NCBI GenBank assembly: GCA_035540495.1
Contig: DATLGL010000052.1
Span: 1 to 41,956, forward strand
Direction: 5' to 3'
DNA: 41,956 bases
From: DASVEG01 sp035540495
GTDB lineage: Bacteria > Actinomycetota > Acidimicrobiia > Acidimicrobiales > CADCTF01
This document shows, piece after piece, positions 1 through 9,017 of the stretch. The first letter of the stretch is position 1, and each line of letters starts with the position of its first letter. Below the pieces are notes generated by a model that had not been told where the DNA came from, made no database searches, and saw only the letters and a list, made by a program, of their open reading frames with translations. Both the position numbers and the translations under genes were made by a program.

Positions 1-95
1 TCGTACGTGATCCCACTCCGCCGGCACCATCCAGCTCCGCTCGGAACGATGGAAGGCGGCAGGCGACCCCGCCGGCGGAGTGGGATCACGTACGA
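1..95. repeat. Perfect 25-bp inverted repeat at the window edge
   Basis: Bases 1-25 are the exact reverse complement of bases 71-95, with a 45-bp spacer. Both arms lie inside the kinase reading frame, in the linker after the kinase domain. A perfect palindrome of this length at the very first base of a record is typical of a fold-back assembly end, but a real hairpin cannot be excluded. Confidence 0.85.
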
Positions 96-978
96 CCGAC
101 GGCACCGCATCGTCGGCGTCGACACCCACGCCTCGGAGCGCGGCTGCCAGGTCGTCGGCCGACTGGAACCGGGCGGCAGGATCCTTCTCGATCGCCCGCA
201 GCACGAGCTGCTCGAGCCCGCGCGGGATGCCGGCCCGCACCTGGCGGGGCTTGAGTGGCTCCGTGTGCACGTGGGCCATGGCGACGGCCATGGCGGTGTC
301 CGCCGCGAACGGCGCGCGGCCCGTGACCATCTCGTAGAGGACGATCCCGAGCGCGTAGAGGTCGCTGCGGGTGTCGGGCTCCTCGCCCTGGACCTGTTCG
401 GGCGCGAGGTACTTCGTCGTTCCGAGGAGGGTGCCCGGCTGGGTCAGCTCGGTGACGTCGGTTGTCGACGTGGCAGCGCGGGCGATGCCGAAGTCGGCCA
501 CCTTCACCGACGCGGGCGCCCCGAGCGGCATGTCGTCGCAGAGGAGGATGTTGCCGGGCTTGACGTCCCGGTGGACGATGCCCGCGCGGTGCGCGGCGGC
601 GAGGGCGTCGGCCACCTGCGCGCCGATGGCCACCACCTGGGCCGGCCGCAGCGGTCCCTCGTCGAGCACCGACCGGAGGGTTCGGCCCCGGATCAGCTCC
701 ATGACGATGAACGGCAGGTCGCCGTCCTCGCCGGTGTCGAAGGTCGACACGACGTTCGGGTGCGCGAGGCGTGCCGCCGACACCGCCTCCCGCCGGAACC
801 TCGCCCGGAAGCCCTCGTCCGCCGCGAGGTGCCGGTGCAGGAGCTTGACCGCGACGGGCCGCGTGAGGACCTCGTCGATGCCCTCCCAGACCTCGGCCAT
901 GCCGCCGCGCGCGATGGGCTGCACGAGCCGGTAGCGGCCCTGAAGGAGCCGCTCCTCGCTGACGAGCCCGTCGGTCAC
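1..978 (-). CDS. Serine/threonine protein kinase, C-terminus cut by the window edge
   Basis: A Hanks-type kinase of which 326 residues lie in the window. It would phosphorylate Ser/Thr of envelope or division proteins; that role is known for actinobacterial Pkn kinases and only inferred here. Visible are the Gly-rich loop around residues 23-28 (ARGGMAE), ATP-binding Lys45 in VAVK, the catalytic loop HRDVKPGN with Asp138, DFG with Asp162, and the activation-segment end YLAPEQ. The GTG at 978 puts the kinase core about 15 residues from the N-terminus, as is usual. The domain ends near base 110; the remaining residues form a Pro/Ser-rich linker in which a transmembrane segment would be expected, but the frame is still open at base 1. 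It is the last gene of the murJ operon. In M. tuberculosis a kinase-like domain is fused to MurJ itself, so a separate kinase here makes sense. The final 30 codons overlap an inverted repeat and may be artefactual. Confidence 0.9.
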   Translation of the reverse strand, partial: MTDGLVSEERLLQGRYRLVQPIARGGMAEVWEGIDEVLTRPVAVKLLHRHLAADEGFRARFRREAVSAARLAHPNVVSTFDTGEDGDLPFIVMELIRGRTLRSVLDEGPLRPAQVVAIGAQVADALAAAHRAGIVHRDVKPGNILLCDDMPLGAPASVKVADFGIARAATSTTDVTELTQPGTLLGTTKYLAPEQVQGEEPDTRSDLYALGIVLYEMVTGRAPFAADTAMAVAMAHVHTEPLKPRQVRAGIPRGLEQLVLRAIEKDPAARFQSADDLAAALRGVGVDADDAVPSVVRDPTPPAGSPAAFHRSERSWMVPAEWDHVR

Positions 979-1027
979 CCCGACGGTCTACCCCTCAGGC
1001 GCCGTTCCCGTCACCGCGGGGGCGGTT

Positions 1028-1870
1028 TCAGCGGGCGCGCTGGTAAGTGATGCCCAGGGTGCGCGGCCCGCCGTGGGTGCCGATGACCGCACCCAGGTCG
1101 GCGACGATGATCTTCTCCCGCGGGTAGACCGGCGCGAGGAGGTCGAGCATCTCGTCGACGTCGGGCGCATCGCCGTGCACCACCGCGAGCGTCGACAGCT
1201 CGCCCGCGTCACGCACCTTGTCGGCGAGGTACTTCAGGCTCTTCGACCGCGTCCGCTGCTTCGACTCCTGCTCGACCTTGCCGCCGGACACGTTGATGAT
1301 CGGCTTGATCGACAGCATCGACCCGAGGAACGCCTGGGCGCCGCCGATCCGCCCGCCCTTCTTGAGGTTGTCGAGGGTGTCGAGCGCCGCGTACACCTCG
1401 GTGCGGGGGATGATGTCCTCCACCGCGTCGACCACCTCGTCGATCGACGCGCCCGACTCGGCCGTCTCCGCTGCGGTGATCACCATCAGCCCGAGCGCGG
1501 TCGTGAGCGAACGCGAGTCGACGACGCGCACCGGGATCTCGTCGGCGACGCTGCGGGCCGCGAGCTCGGCCGCCTGGTAGGTCGCGGAGAGGTCGCTCGA
1601 CAACGTCACTGCCACGACACCGGTGCAGCCGTCGGCCTTGGCCCGTCGGTAGGCCTCCTCGAACAGACCTGGCGCGGGCGCCGCGGTCTCGGGCAGCACC
1701 GGCGACGCCTTGACCTTGGCCCAGAACTCCTTCGGCGTCAGGTCGCGCCGGTCGACGTATTCGTCGGAGCCGAACCGGATGGTCAGCGGGACGATGTCGA
1801 TCTGGTGCTTCTCGGCGAGGTCGAACGGGAGGTCGCAGCTGCTGTCGGTGACGATGCGGATGCCGGCCAT
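1028..1870 (-). CDS. DegV family fatty-acid-binding protein
   Basis: 280 residues, the normal length for DegV/FakB proteins. These bind a fatty acid and present it to a fatty-acid kinase (FakA) for entry into phospholipid synthesis. The N-terminal signature IVTDSSCDLP (residues 5-14) and the DSRS-T-A-LG stretch near residues 157-166 fit the two-domain DegV fold, and the GGRIGGAQAFLGSMLSIKPI stretch (about residues 172-191) is typical of the family. The ATG at 1870 gives the canonical start MAGIRIVTDSS. It lies 50 bases downstream of the small membrane-protein gene and 49 bases before the kinase, so it is probably co-transcribed with murJ. No FakA (DAK-type kinase) is encoded in the window. 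Confidence 0.93.
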   Translation of the reverse strand: MAGIRIVTDSSCDLPFDLAEKHQIDIVPLTIRFGSDEYVDRRDLTPKEFWAKVKASPVLPETAAPAPGLFEEAYRRAKADGCTGVVAVTLSSDLSATYQAAELAARSVADEIPVRVVDSRSLTTALGLMVITAAETAESGASIDEVVDAVEDIIPRTEVYAALDTLDNLKKGGRIGGAQAFLGSMLSIKPIINVSGGKVEQESKQRTRSKSLKYLADKVRDAGELSTLAVVHGDAPDVDEMLDLLAPVYPREKIIVADLGAVIGTHGGPRTLGITYQRAR

Positions 1871-1920
1871 GGCCGGAGACGCTACTTCCCGCCGTCAGCC
1901 GGCTCCCGCAGCCGACCCAT

Positions 1921-2277
1921 CTACCGCAGCGGACGCCGCTTGGTGGCCTCGGGGAGGTACCAGTCTTCCGTCGCCGACCAGTTCTTGAGGACGAGCGACC
2001 GGGCTTCCTTGCGCACCCGCACGACGACCTCGTTCGTGTTGCGGTCGAAGTCGCAGGTGACGATCTCGACGTCGCGCTTGTCGGCTTCGGTGGTGCACGA
2101 CTCCTCGAGCTGGGCTTGGGTGAAGTTGTCGCGCAGGCGGAACGAGGTCTCGTCCGCGATCTGGGTCGCGGCGTCGTCGGCCTGGGCCTTGGCCACGAGC
2201 GGAGACCCGACCTCGATGACGATCGCGCCGGCCAATGCGATGCCGAGCACGACCTTGATCAACCAGCCGCTGATCAC
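1921..2277 (-). CDS. Small membrane-anchored protein of the murJ operon
   Basis: 118 residues. An N-terminal hydrophobic segment (about residues 4-24, WLIKVVLGIALAGAIVIEVG) is followed by a charged, probably extracytoplasmic domain of about 90 residues with two cysteines (C61, C75) that could form a disulfide. I do not recognise the family. The GTG at 2277 overlaps the murJ stop as GTGA, so translation is probably coupled to MurJ and a role linked to lipid II flipping is an inference from position only. A much longer open frame continues upstream on the same strand but runs antisense-frame through murJ and has no coding character. A single-pass topology with the domain outside is the simplest reading. 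Confidence 0.75.
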   Translation of the reverse strand: MISGWLIKVVLGIALAGAIVIEVGSPLVAKAQADDAATQIADETSFRLRDNFTQAQLEESCTTEADKRDVEIVTCDFDRNTNEVVVRVRKEARSLVLKNWSATEDWYLPEATKRRPLR

Positions 2278-3890
2278 GCGGATCCCGCCTTGCCTGGTGC
2301 CTCGCCAGCCCCTGCCTGTCTGCCGCCACGCACGGTCAAGAGCTCCCTGATCTCGGAGACGCCGAGCACTCGCGCGGCGATGAAGAAGACGGTAACACCG
2401 GTCACCGTGCCGACCCCGGACCTCACGAGGGCCCCGAGACCGGAGTCGCTGCCGACGAAGATCACGACGGCGCCGACCGCGGCGGCCATCACCGCGGCCG
2501 CGCCCGCGATCCGCGCGGCCGAGGCAGCGAGGTGCCGTCCCTCGATCCCGCGCAGTCGCCGGCGGAGGTGTATGAGAGCCGCGGCGGTGCCTGCCGTGTA
2601 CGCGAGCGCGAACGCGAGTGCGAGCCCCTGCACGCCGAGCAGCGGGTACAGCGCCAGGGCGGCGACCACGTTCACGCCGTTCTCGATCAGGTAGAGGAAG
2701 AACAACGACTTCGTGTCCTGCATCGCCTGGTACGACGAGGTCAGGAACATCCAGCTGCTGAACGCGGGGAGCCCGAGCGCGAACAGCGCCAGCGTGCCGG
2801 CGACCTCGCCGGCGCTGGCCCTCGAGAGCGCGCCGTGCTCGAGCAGCGCCGACACCAGAGGCCGAGCCAGGAGGATGTAGCCGATCGCAGCCGGCACGAT
2901 CACGGCCCAGATCGAGCGCAACCCGATGCCGAGCTGGCGTCGGTAGCGGTCGACGTCGTTGCCCGCCCACGCGTCGGCAAGTTCGGGCTGCAGCGTCGAG
3001 ATGATCGACACCGACACGATGCCGTGGGGGAGCAGGAAGAGCGTGTAGGCGAAGACGTAGACGGTGACGTCGCCGGCCCGGCCGTTCGCGAGGAAGTAGA
3101 CGACGAACAGCGCGAGCTGGTTCGTGGCGACGAAGGCTGCCGTCCAGCCGCCGAGGCGGACGATGCGGACGACGGAGGGATGACGCGGCTCCCACACCCA
3201 CCGCACGTGGCGAACGATCGTACGGAGCGGGAGCTGCGCAAGGGCCATCGCGGCGACGCCGGCGGTCGTCCCGAGCCCGAGGAGGAGCAGGGCGCCGCTG
3301 TCGTCGCGGATCTCGGACAACTCGCGGGAGCCCACCACCGAAGGCCACGCGAGGAACAGCGCGATCACGACGAGGTTGTTCAGGACTGGCGCGAACATCG
3401 GTGCCGCGAACCGTCGCTGCGCCCGGAGGATTGCGGTGCTGAGGTAGACGGTGCCGTAGAAGAAGACCTGTGGCGCGAACAGGCGGAGCAGGTCCGTGGC
3501 CACGGCCAGCTGCTCGCTGCCGACCTCGCCCCCTTTGCGCAGCGTGTAGAGGCGGATGAACCACGGCGCCACGACCACGAAGGCCGCGGCCAGCGCGGTG
3601 CACCCGACCATCGAGACCGTGACGACCGCGGACACCGCCCGCCATCCCTCTTCCTCGTCGCCGCCTCGGAGCTGGCGGACGAACTCCGGGAGCACCATCC
3701 CGGAGAGCACGCCGCCGAGGATCAGCTCGAAGAGGATGTTCGGGGTGTTGTTCGCGAGGTTGTAGGTGTCGGCGAGCAGGCCGGCGCCGAGGGCGTAGGC
3801 GAGCGCGAACACCCGGCCGAAACCGGTGACCCGCGACAGCGTCGTGCCCGCGGCCTGGATGAGCGTGGCCCGCCCGAGGCTGGCGCTCAC
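2274..3890 (-). CDS. murJ: MurJ lipid II flippase (MviN family)
   Basis: 538 residues of highly hydrophobic sequence with 13-14 predicted membrane segments, the expected size of the MurJ core without the M. tuberculosis C-terminal extension. It flips lipid-linked murein precursors across the cytoplasmic membrane. Family hallmarks are visible: the N-terminal GTTLSRVTGFGR motif, the ADTYNLANNTPN stretch, LILGGVLSGMVLPEF, and the loop with Q-F-A-P-F/Y-type sequence (RLFAPQVFFYG). The GTG at 3890 is preferred over an upstream ATG because it overlaps the DUF6049 stop as GTGA and places the first conserved motif about 20 residues in. It is flanked by DUF6049 upstream and by the small membrane protein downstream, each with a 4-base overlap. 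The separate kinase at the operon end replaces the fused kinase-like domain of mycobacterial MurJ. Confidence 0.96.
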   Translation of the reverse strand: MSASLGRATLIQAAGTTLSRVTGFGRVFALAYALGAGLLADTYNLANNTPNILFELILGGVLSGMVLPEFVRQLRGGDEEEGWRAVSAVVTVSMVGCTALAAAFVVVAPWFIRLYTLRKGGEVGSEQLAVATDLLRLFAPQVFFYGTVYLSTAILRAQRRFAAPMFAPVLNNLVVIALFLAWPSVVGSRELSEIRDDSGALLLLGLGTTAGVAAMALAQLPLRTIVRHVRWVWEPRHPSVVRIVRLGGWTAAFVATNQLALFVVYFLANGRAGDVTVYVFAYTLFLLPHGIVSVSIISTLQPELADAWAGNDVDRYRRQLGIGLRSIWAVIVPAAIGYILLARPLVSALLEHGALSRASAGEVAGTLALFALGLPAFSSWMFLTSSYQAMQDTKSLFFLYLIENGVNVVAALALYPLLGVQGLALAFALAYTAGTAAALIHLRRRLRGIEGRHLAASAARIAGAAAVMAAAVGAVVIFVGSDSGLGALVRSGVGTVTGVTVFFIAARVLGVSEIRELLTVRGGRQAGAGEAPGKAGSA

Positions 3891-5830
3891 GCGCTGCTCG
3901 AAGCAGTGGTGCTTCGCCGCCGTCGTCGCGAGCGCAGGTGGCTGGCCCACCACACGACGAGGAACAACGCGGCGCCGACCGACAGCGCGATGCCGACTCC
4001 GCTCACCGCCGTCGAACGCACGGTGAAGCGGCTCTCGGCGACGACGAGCTCTCCGTCGGGTGCCGTCACGCGCACGCGAACCGGGAACGATCCGGAGCCG
4101 CGCGCGTGGACCTCGAACCGCTCGGTGGTGTTCTGCCGAGCCAGCTCGAGGCGCCGGCTCGACCCGGCGGGGAAGTCGAGCGCGTCGCTCTCCAGGGTGA
4201 CCACCACCGAGATCGGATAGGGCAACTGGTTGGTGATCGTGACCGGCAGCTCCCCCTCGCGAGCGGTGAGGGTGATCGACCGGCTCTGGGGCATGTCGAT
4301 CTGATCGAGTTGCTCGTCGATGCGCCGGTCGACCGTGCGGAGGTAGCTGGCCCGGGCCGATGGGCGGAGGTCGCCCGACTGGCTGATCAGCAGGGCCCGT
4401 TCGAACACGTCGAGGTCGGGGTTGTCGGCGGCGACGATCGACGCGAACCCCCGGAGCTGGCGGCGCGCGCTGCGGATCGCTGAGGCGTTGAGCCCGCTAC
4501 CGCTCTCGACGGGCTTGAACGAACGGACGAGTTGCTGGTTGCGCAGCCGGGCGGGCGCGACCGCGTCGAAGAACCCGTTGATGGTGACGGGGGCGAAGAT
4601 CGGGTTGCCGCGCACCCCAGCCATGACCGCGTCGAGGAAGGCCGGGTCCGGTCGCCACGACCGAGATGCCATGGCGATCACGCCGCGCCTCGCTGTCGAA
4701 CGACCGGGCAGGTCGAGCCACAGCACCGCAGCATCGGCGATGAGATGTGCCGCACCGAGGGCGGGAGGCACGTCGCGCTGGAAGTGCGCCGCGAGGCCTT
4801 CGTCGGCCGCAGCCGCCTGGAAGGTCGTGCCTCGGGTCGAGATCGTGAACTGCCCGGTGAGCGTCAGGTCGTTCGGGAGGCGAACGGGGTCGAGCTGCGA
4901 TTCGCGGACGACGAGCCGCTCCACGCCTCGGCGATCGAGTGACTCGAGAGCGGCGTCTGTCAGCCGCTCGTCGACGAGGCGGAGGTCTTCGGCCGGCGGC
5001 ACGCCCATCACGTCACGGATCGTCTTCGTGCCGCGCGCGAGCTGCGCGTCGAGCTCGTCGTTCAGGTCGGCCGCGACGATGGCGCTGAGGTCGGTCGGGA
5101 CGTACGTGCTCGGCGCTACCTGACGGGCGATCGACGCTCGGGCCAGCGCGATGGCCGTGTCGCGATCAGCGGCACGGGTGCTCATGAGCAGCGCCTCGAG
5201 CGTCTCCGGCGTCGGGGCGAGCGTGACGGGGATGTCGCTCCAGCGGCTGAGGACCGACGCCACCTCGGCGATCGCGTCTGCCCGTTCGGGGTCGAGCTCG
5301 ACGGTGCCGTCCGGACGCACCGCAGGAGCGGCGTGCACCGGCACCACGAGCGCGAGGTCGATCGGGTCGGCCTCGACGACCGTCGGTATCGACACGAGGA
5401 ACGTGGTGAAGCCGTCGACGACGTCGCCGTCGTTGTCGCGCAGCTCGACCCTCACCGGGTACACGCCCTCGCGAGAAGATCGGGGCTCGATCGTGACGAC
5501 GCTGTTGCCGTCGTCGTCGAGCGTCACCTGGTCGAGCGGTACCCGCACGAGGTCGGTCGGCGTCCGCGTGGCGAGGCGCCCCTCGATCGCGTTCACGAAC
5601 TCGGAGCGGCTCCCGAGCCGGCGATACGTGCCGACGGCGATCTCGAGTCCGGTCGGCGATGCGGTCCGGATCCGGATGGTCATCGTGAACGGCTGCCCCG
5701 GCGTCCGGAAGGGCGTCTGCGAGGCGAGGGCGATCGAACCCGTCGCCTCCTGCGTCGACGCGCCGGGCATCGGCGTCGTGAGCGAGACGAGCAGCACGAC
5801 GAGGAAGAGGGCGACCCTCCTCGGCGTCAT
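3887..5830 (-). CDS. DUF6049 family secreted/membrane protein
   Basis: 647 residues. An N-terminal signal sequence (MTPRRVALFLVVLLVSLTTP) is followed by a large extracytoplasmic region starting with a beta-rich domain, and a C-terminal membrane segment near residues 610-630 ends in an Arg-rich cytoplasmic tail. This architecture and the position directly upstream of murJ match M. tuberculosis Rv3909 and the streptomycete homologues, whose function is not established. The ATG at 5830 overlaps the GNAT stop as ATGA, and a long open frame further upstream is antisense-like shadow. Location next to MurJ suggests a part in coordinating murein precursor export, which is inference. The Ig-like sequence near the C-terminus (LTAREGELPVTITNQLPYPI) resembles NEW3-type beta-sandwich domains. 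Confidence 0.88.
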   Translation of the reverse strand: MTPRRVALFLVVLLVSLTTPMPGASTQEATGSIALASQTPFRTPGQPFTMTIRIRTASPTGLEIAVGTYRRLGSRSEFVNAIEGRLATRTPTDLVRVPLDQVTLDDDGNSVVTIEPRSSREGVYPVRVELRDNDGDVVDGFTTFLVSIPTVVEADPIDLALVVPVHAAPAVRPDGTVELDPERADAIAEVASVLSRWSDIPVTLAPTPETLEALLMSTRAADRDTAIALARASIARQVAPSTYVPTDLSAIVAADLNDELDAQLARGTKTIRDVMGVPPAEDLRLVDERLTDAALESLDRRGVERLVVRESQLDPVRLPNDLTLTGQFTISTRGTTFQAAAADEGLAAHFQRDVPPALGAAHLIADAAVLWLDLPGRSTARRGVIAMASRSWRPDPAFLDAVMAGVRGNPIFAPVTINGFFDAVAPARLRNQQLVRSFKPVESGSGLNASAIRSARRQLRGFASIVAADNPDLDVFERALLISQSGDLRPSARASYLRTVDRRIDEQLDQIDMPQSRSITLTAREGELPVTITNQLPYPISVVVTLESDALDFPAGSSRRLELARQNTTERFEVHARGSGSFPVRVRVTAPDGELVVAESRFTVRSTAVSGVGIALSVGAALFLVVWWASHLRSRRRRRSTTASSSA

Positions 5831-6555
5831 CGGGCGAGGTCGGCGGCGAGCACGGCGAGCCCGACCGGCTCGCGCTCGAACCCGAGCCGTTCGTAGAGCG
5901 ACAGCGCGCGCTCGTTCTGCAGCTGGGTGTTCACCATGGCCCGCTCGGCGCGCCACCGGCGAAGCCAACGCAGGGCGTCGACGACCAGCAGCGAACCGAT
6001 GCCCGAACGTTGGGTGGAGGGGTCGACCGCGAGACGTTGCAGGTAGCCGCGGCGGCCGGCCCGACCCGTGACGGCGTACCCGAGGATGTCGCCGTTCGCG
6101 TTGGCGGCCACCCGGAAGCGGCTGTGGGGTGTGGCGGTGAGCGCTTCGTCGAGCCCGCCGTCGTCGAGGCGCCAGAACGGATCGAAGGCGCGCGCGTCGA
6201 CCTGCAGCACCGCCTCGCGGTCGGCGCGACCGGCTCGTCGCAGGGTGACGTCCGGCGCCGGCACGACGACCGGCAGGCTGCGCAGGTCGTGGGCGAGCAG
6301 GTGGAGCTGCTCGCTCGGTTCGAAGCCGGCGGCCCGGAACGCCGTCTGCTCGTTCGGTGACAGAGCGCCCGTGACCACTCGGTGGTAGCCCTGCCCGGCG
6401 AGCGTCCGCAGACACCGGCGGATGAACTCCGGCGACGGAGGGGGCGAGCCGGCGACAGGGTTCAGGTAGGCGATGCTGGGATCGCCCCGCCAGGCGCCCG
6501 CGCGCAGTCGCTCACGGCCCCACTCCATCAGTCGCGTCGACTCCGTCACGCTCAC
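5827..6555 (-). CDS. GNAT family N-acetyltransferase (RimI-like)
   Basis: 242 residues. The C-terminal half (about residues 100-240) is a GNAT domain: VTLRRAGRADREAV starts the fold, and the acetyl-CoA loop motif RLAVDPSTQRSGIGSLLV is near residues 173-190, followed by NERALSLYERLGF, the usual last motif. The first 95 residues form an additional N-terminal region not typical of RimI and may be a degenerate second GNAT unit. The substrate cannot be told from sequence. It is the first gene of the leftward murJ operon and occupies the position held by the NUDIX gene mutT4 in M. tuberculosis. The GTG at 6555 is used; a second GTG at 6549 is equally possible. Confidence 0.85.
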   Translation of the reverse strand: MSVTESTRLMEWGRERLRAGAWRGDPSIAYLNPVAGSPPPSPEFIRRCLRTLAGQGYHRVVTGALSPNEQTAFRAAGFEPSEQLHLLAHDLRSLPVVVPAPDVTLRRAGRADREAVLQVDARAFDPFWRLDDGGLDEALTATPHSRFRVAANANGDILGYAVTGRAGRRGYLQRLAVDPSTQRSGIGSLLVVDALRWLRRWRAERAMVNTQLQNERALSLYERLGFEREPVGLAVLAADLAR

Positions 6556-6623
6556 GCTGCTGCGGAGGTTAGGCGGGGGAGGAGCGGCATCGAAGCGTCT
6601 GGAACCGGGGTACCGTCGCCTCG

Positions 6624-7637
6624 GTGGCCGTCCTCTTCGAGACCCACGCTGCGTACCTCGACCACGATCCGGGCGCGCAGCACCCGGAGCACCCCGAGCG
6701 GCTTCGCGCAGTGCGGGCCGGAGTCGACGCCGCGGGGCTCGGCGACGACCTCGTCACGGTGACCCCCCGCCCCGCGACTCGCGAGGAGCTCGAGCGGGTT
6801 CACCCGGCCGTCTTCCTCGACGAGCTCGAGAGCTTCTGCTCGAGCGGGATGCGAGCGATCGATCCCGACACGCGCGTCTCCGACGGGTCGTGGAACGCCG
6901 CGCTGCTCGCAGCGGGTGCCGGCGTCGACGCCGCCGAGCGGCTCCGCAACGGCGAGGCGAGCGCCGCGTTCTGCGCGGTGAGGCCGCCCGGGCACCACGC
7001 CACGGCCAGCCGAGCCATGGGGTTCTGCCTCCTCAACAACGTCGCGGTCACCGCCGCCACGCTCGCCGCGCAGGGCGACAAGGTGGTGATCGTCGACTAC
7101 GACGCGCATCACGGCAACGGGACCCAGGCGATCTTCTGGCTCGACCCGCGGGTGCTCTACGTGTCGCTCCACGAGTACGGGCGCCTCGTCTACCCGGGCA
7201 CCGGCGCGATCGACGAGATCGGATGGGGCGAGGGTGTCGGGACGACGATCAACCTGCCGTTCCCGCCTGGCACCAGCGGAGACGCCTACCGCGCCGCGTT
7301 CGACCGGGTGGTCGCACCCGCGGTCGCGTCCTTCGGCGCCGACTGGATGCTCGTGAGCGCAGGCTTCGACGCTCACCGGGACGACCCGTTGACCGACCTC
7401 GGGCTGTCGGCCGGCGACTACGCCGACCTCACCGCCCGCTGCGCGGCGATGGTCCCGGCGGGCCGGACGATCGCGTTCCTCGAGGGCGGCTACGACCTCA
7501 TCGCGCTGGGGGTGTCGGTCGCTGCGTGCGTGGCCGCGCTCGGCGGCGAGCACCTCGTGCCGGAGGCGCCGTCCACCGGAACCGGCCGCGGTCTCGAGGT
7601 GGTCGAAGCGGCGACCACCCTCCACTCCCTCGGCTGA
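6624..7637 (+). CDS. Histone deacetylase family protein (acetylpolyamine/AcuC-like hydrolase)
   Basis: 337 residues, one complete HDAC-fold domain. The zinc hydrolase motifs are all present: RPPGHHA (tandem His near residues 119-120), VDYDAHHGNGTQ (Asp and His zinc ligands near 156-158), SAGFDAHRDDPL (third zinc Asp near 248) and the closing LEGGYD. Bacterial members deacetylate acetylpolyamines, acetoin-related proteins or acetyl-lysine; the exact substrate is not deducible. The GTG at 6624 is the first start and gives the typical beginning VLFETHAAYLDHDPG. It is transcribed divergently from the GNAT gene, with 68 bases between them. An acetyltransferase and a deacetylase sharing one promoter region is suggestive, but nothing in the sequence links their substrates. 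Confidence 0.92.
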   Translation: MAVLFETHAAYLDHDPGAQHPEHPERLRAVRAGVDAAGLGDDLVTVTPRPATREELERVHPAVFLDELESFCSSGMRAIDPDTRVSDGSWNAALLAAGAGVDAAERLRNGEASAAFCAVRPPGHHATASRAMGFCLLNNVAVTAATLAAQGDKVVIVDYDAHHGNGTQAIFWLDPRVLYVSLHEYGRLVYPGTGAIDEIGWGEGVGTTINLPFPPGTSGDAYRAAFDRVVAPAVASFGADWMLVSAGFDAHRDDPLTDLGLSAGDYADLTARCAAMVPAGRTIAFLEGGYDLIALGVSVAACVAALGGEHLVPEAPSTGTGRGLEVVEAATTLHSLG

Positions 7638-7720
7638 TCCTCTGGGCCATTCGTCTCAATCGCGCATCCCGTCCGATGCGCGCGCTCAGGTCGAGGGTCG
7701 CGCCATCCGAAAGCAGTGTC

Positions 7721-8806
<1,086 letters not shown>

Positions 8807-8830
8807 CGGTTCTGCCCAGAACCGGACGTC

Positions 8831-8995
8831 TCAGCGCTCGTTCGGCGGAGCGTCGTGCGAGCCGGCGGCTTCTTCGTGGGCCTTGGCCGCGTCGCGCAAC
8901 GCCTGCGCGTCGTCCGGTGAGCCGGCCTGCTCGGCGAGGCGTTCTGCTCGATCGGCCCGCTCGTCGTGCTCCTGTTCGTGTTCGTGGTCGCTCAT
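8831..8995 (-). CDS. Small acidic hydrophilic protein of 54 residues
   Basis: A 54-codon ORF from ATG at 8995 to TGA at 8831. The product is rich in Asp, Glu, His and Ala, starts MSDHEHEQEHDE, has no hydrophobic segment and is predicted to be mostly helical or disordered. The His/Glu-rich N-terminus could bind metal ions. It fills the gap between pilT and pcnA exactly and is divergent from pcnA, their start codons overlapping if pcnA uses the ATG at 8994. No family is recognised and no ribosome binding site is obvious, so it could be a chance ORF; the amino-acid composition argues for a real gene. Confidence 0.5.
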   Translation of the reverse strand: MSDHEHEQEHDERADRAERLAEQAGSPDDAQALRDAAKAHEEAAGSHDAPPNER

Positions 8996-9017
8996 GGGGG
9001 CGCTCTACCCTCTACGG

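Noticed and set aside
7..1050. Long plus-strand open frame across the kinase region
   Set aside because: It is antisense to a kinase with all catalytic motifs, and its product is Arg/Gly/His-rich nonsense typical of GC-rich shadows.
1921..3645. 574-codon minus-strand frame through murJ
   Set aside because: Only the last 118 codons (from GTG 2277) look like protein; the rest is an alternative frame of murJ.
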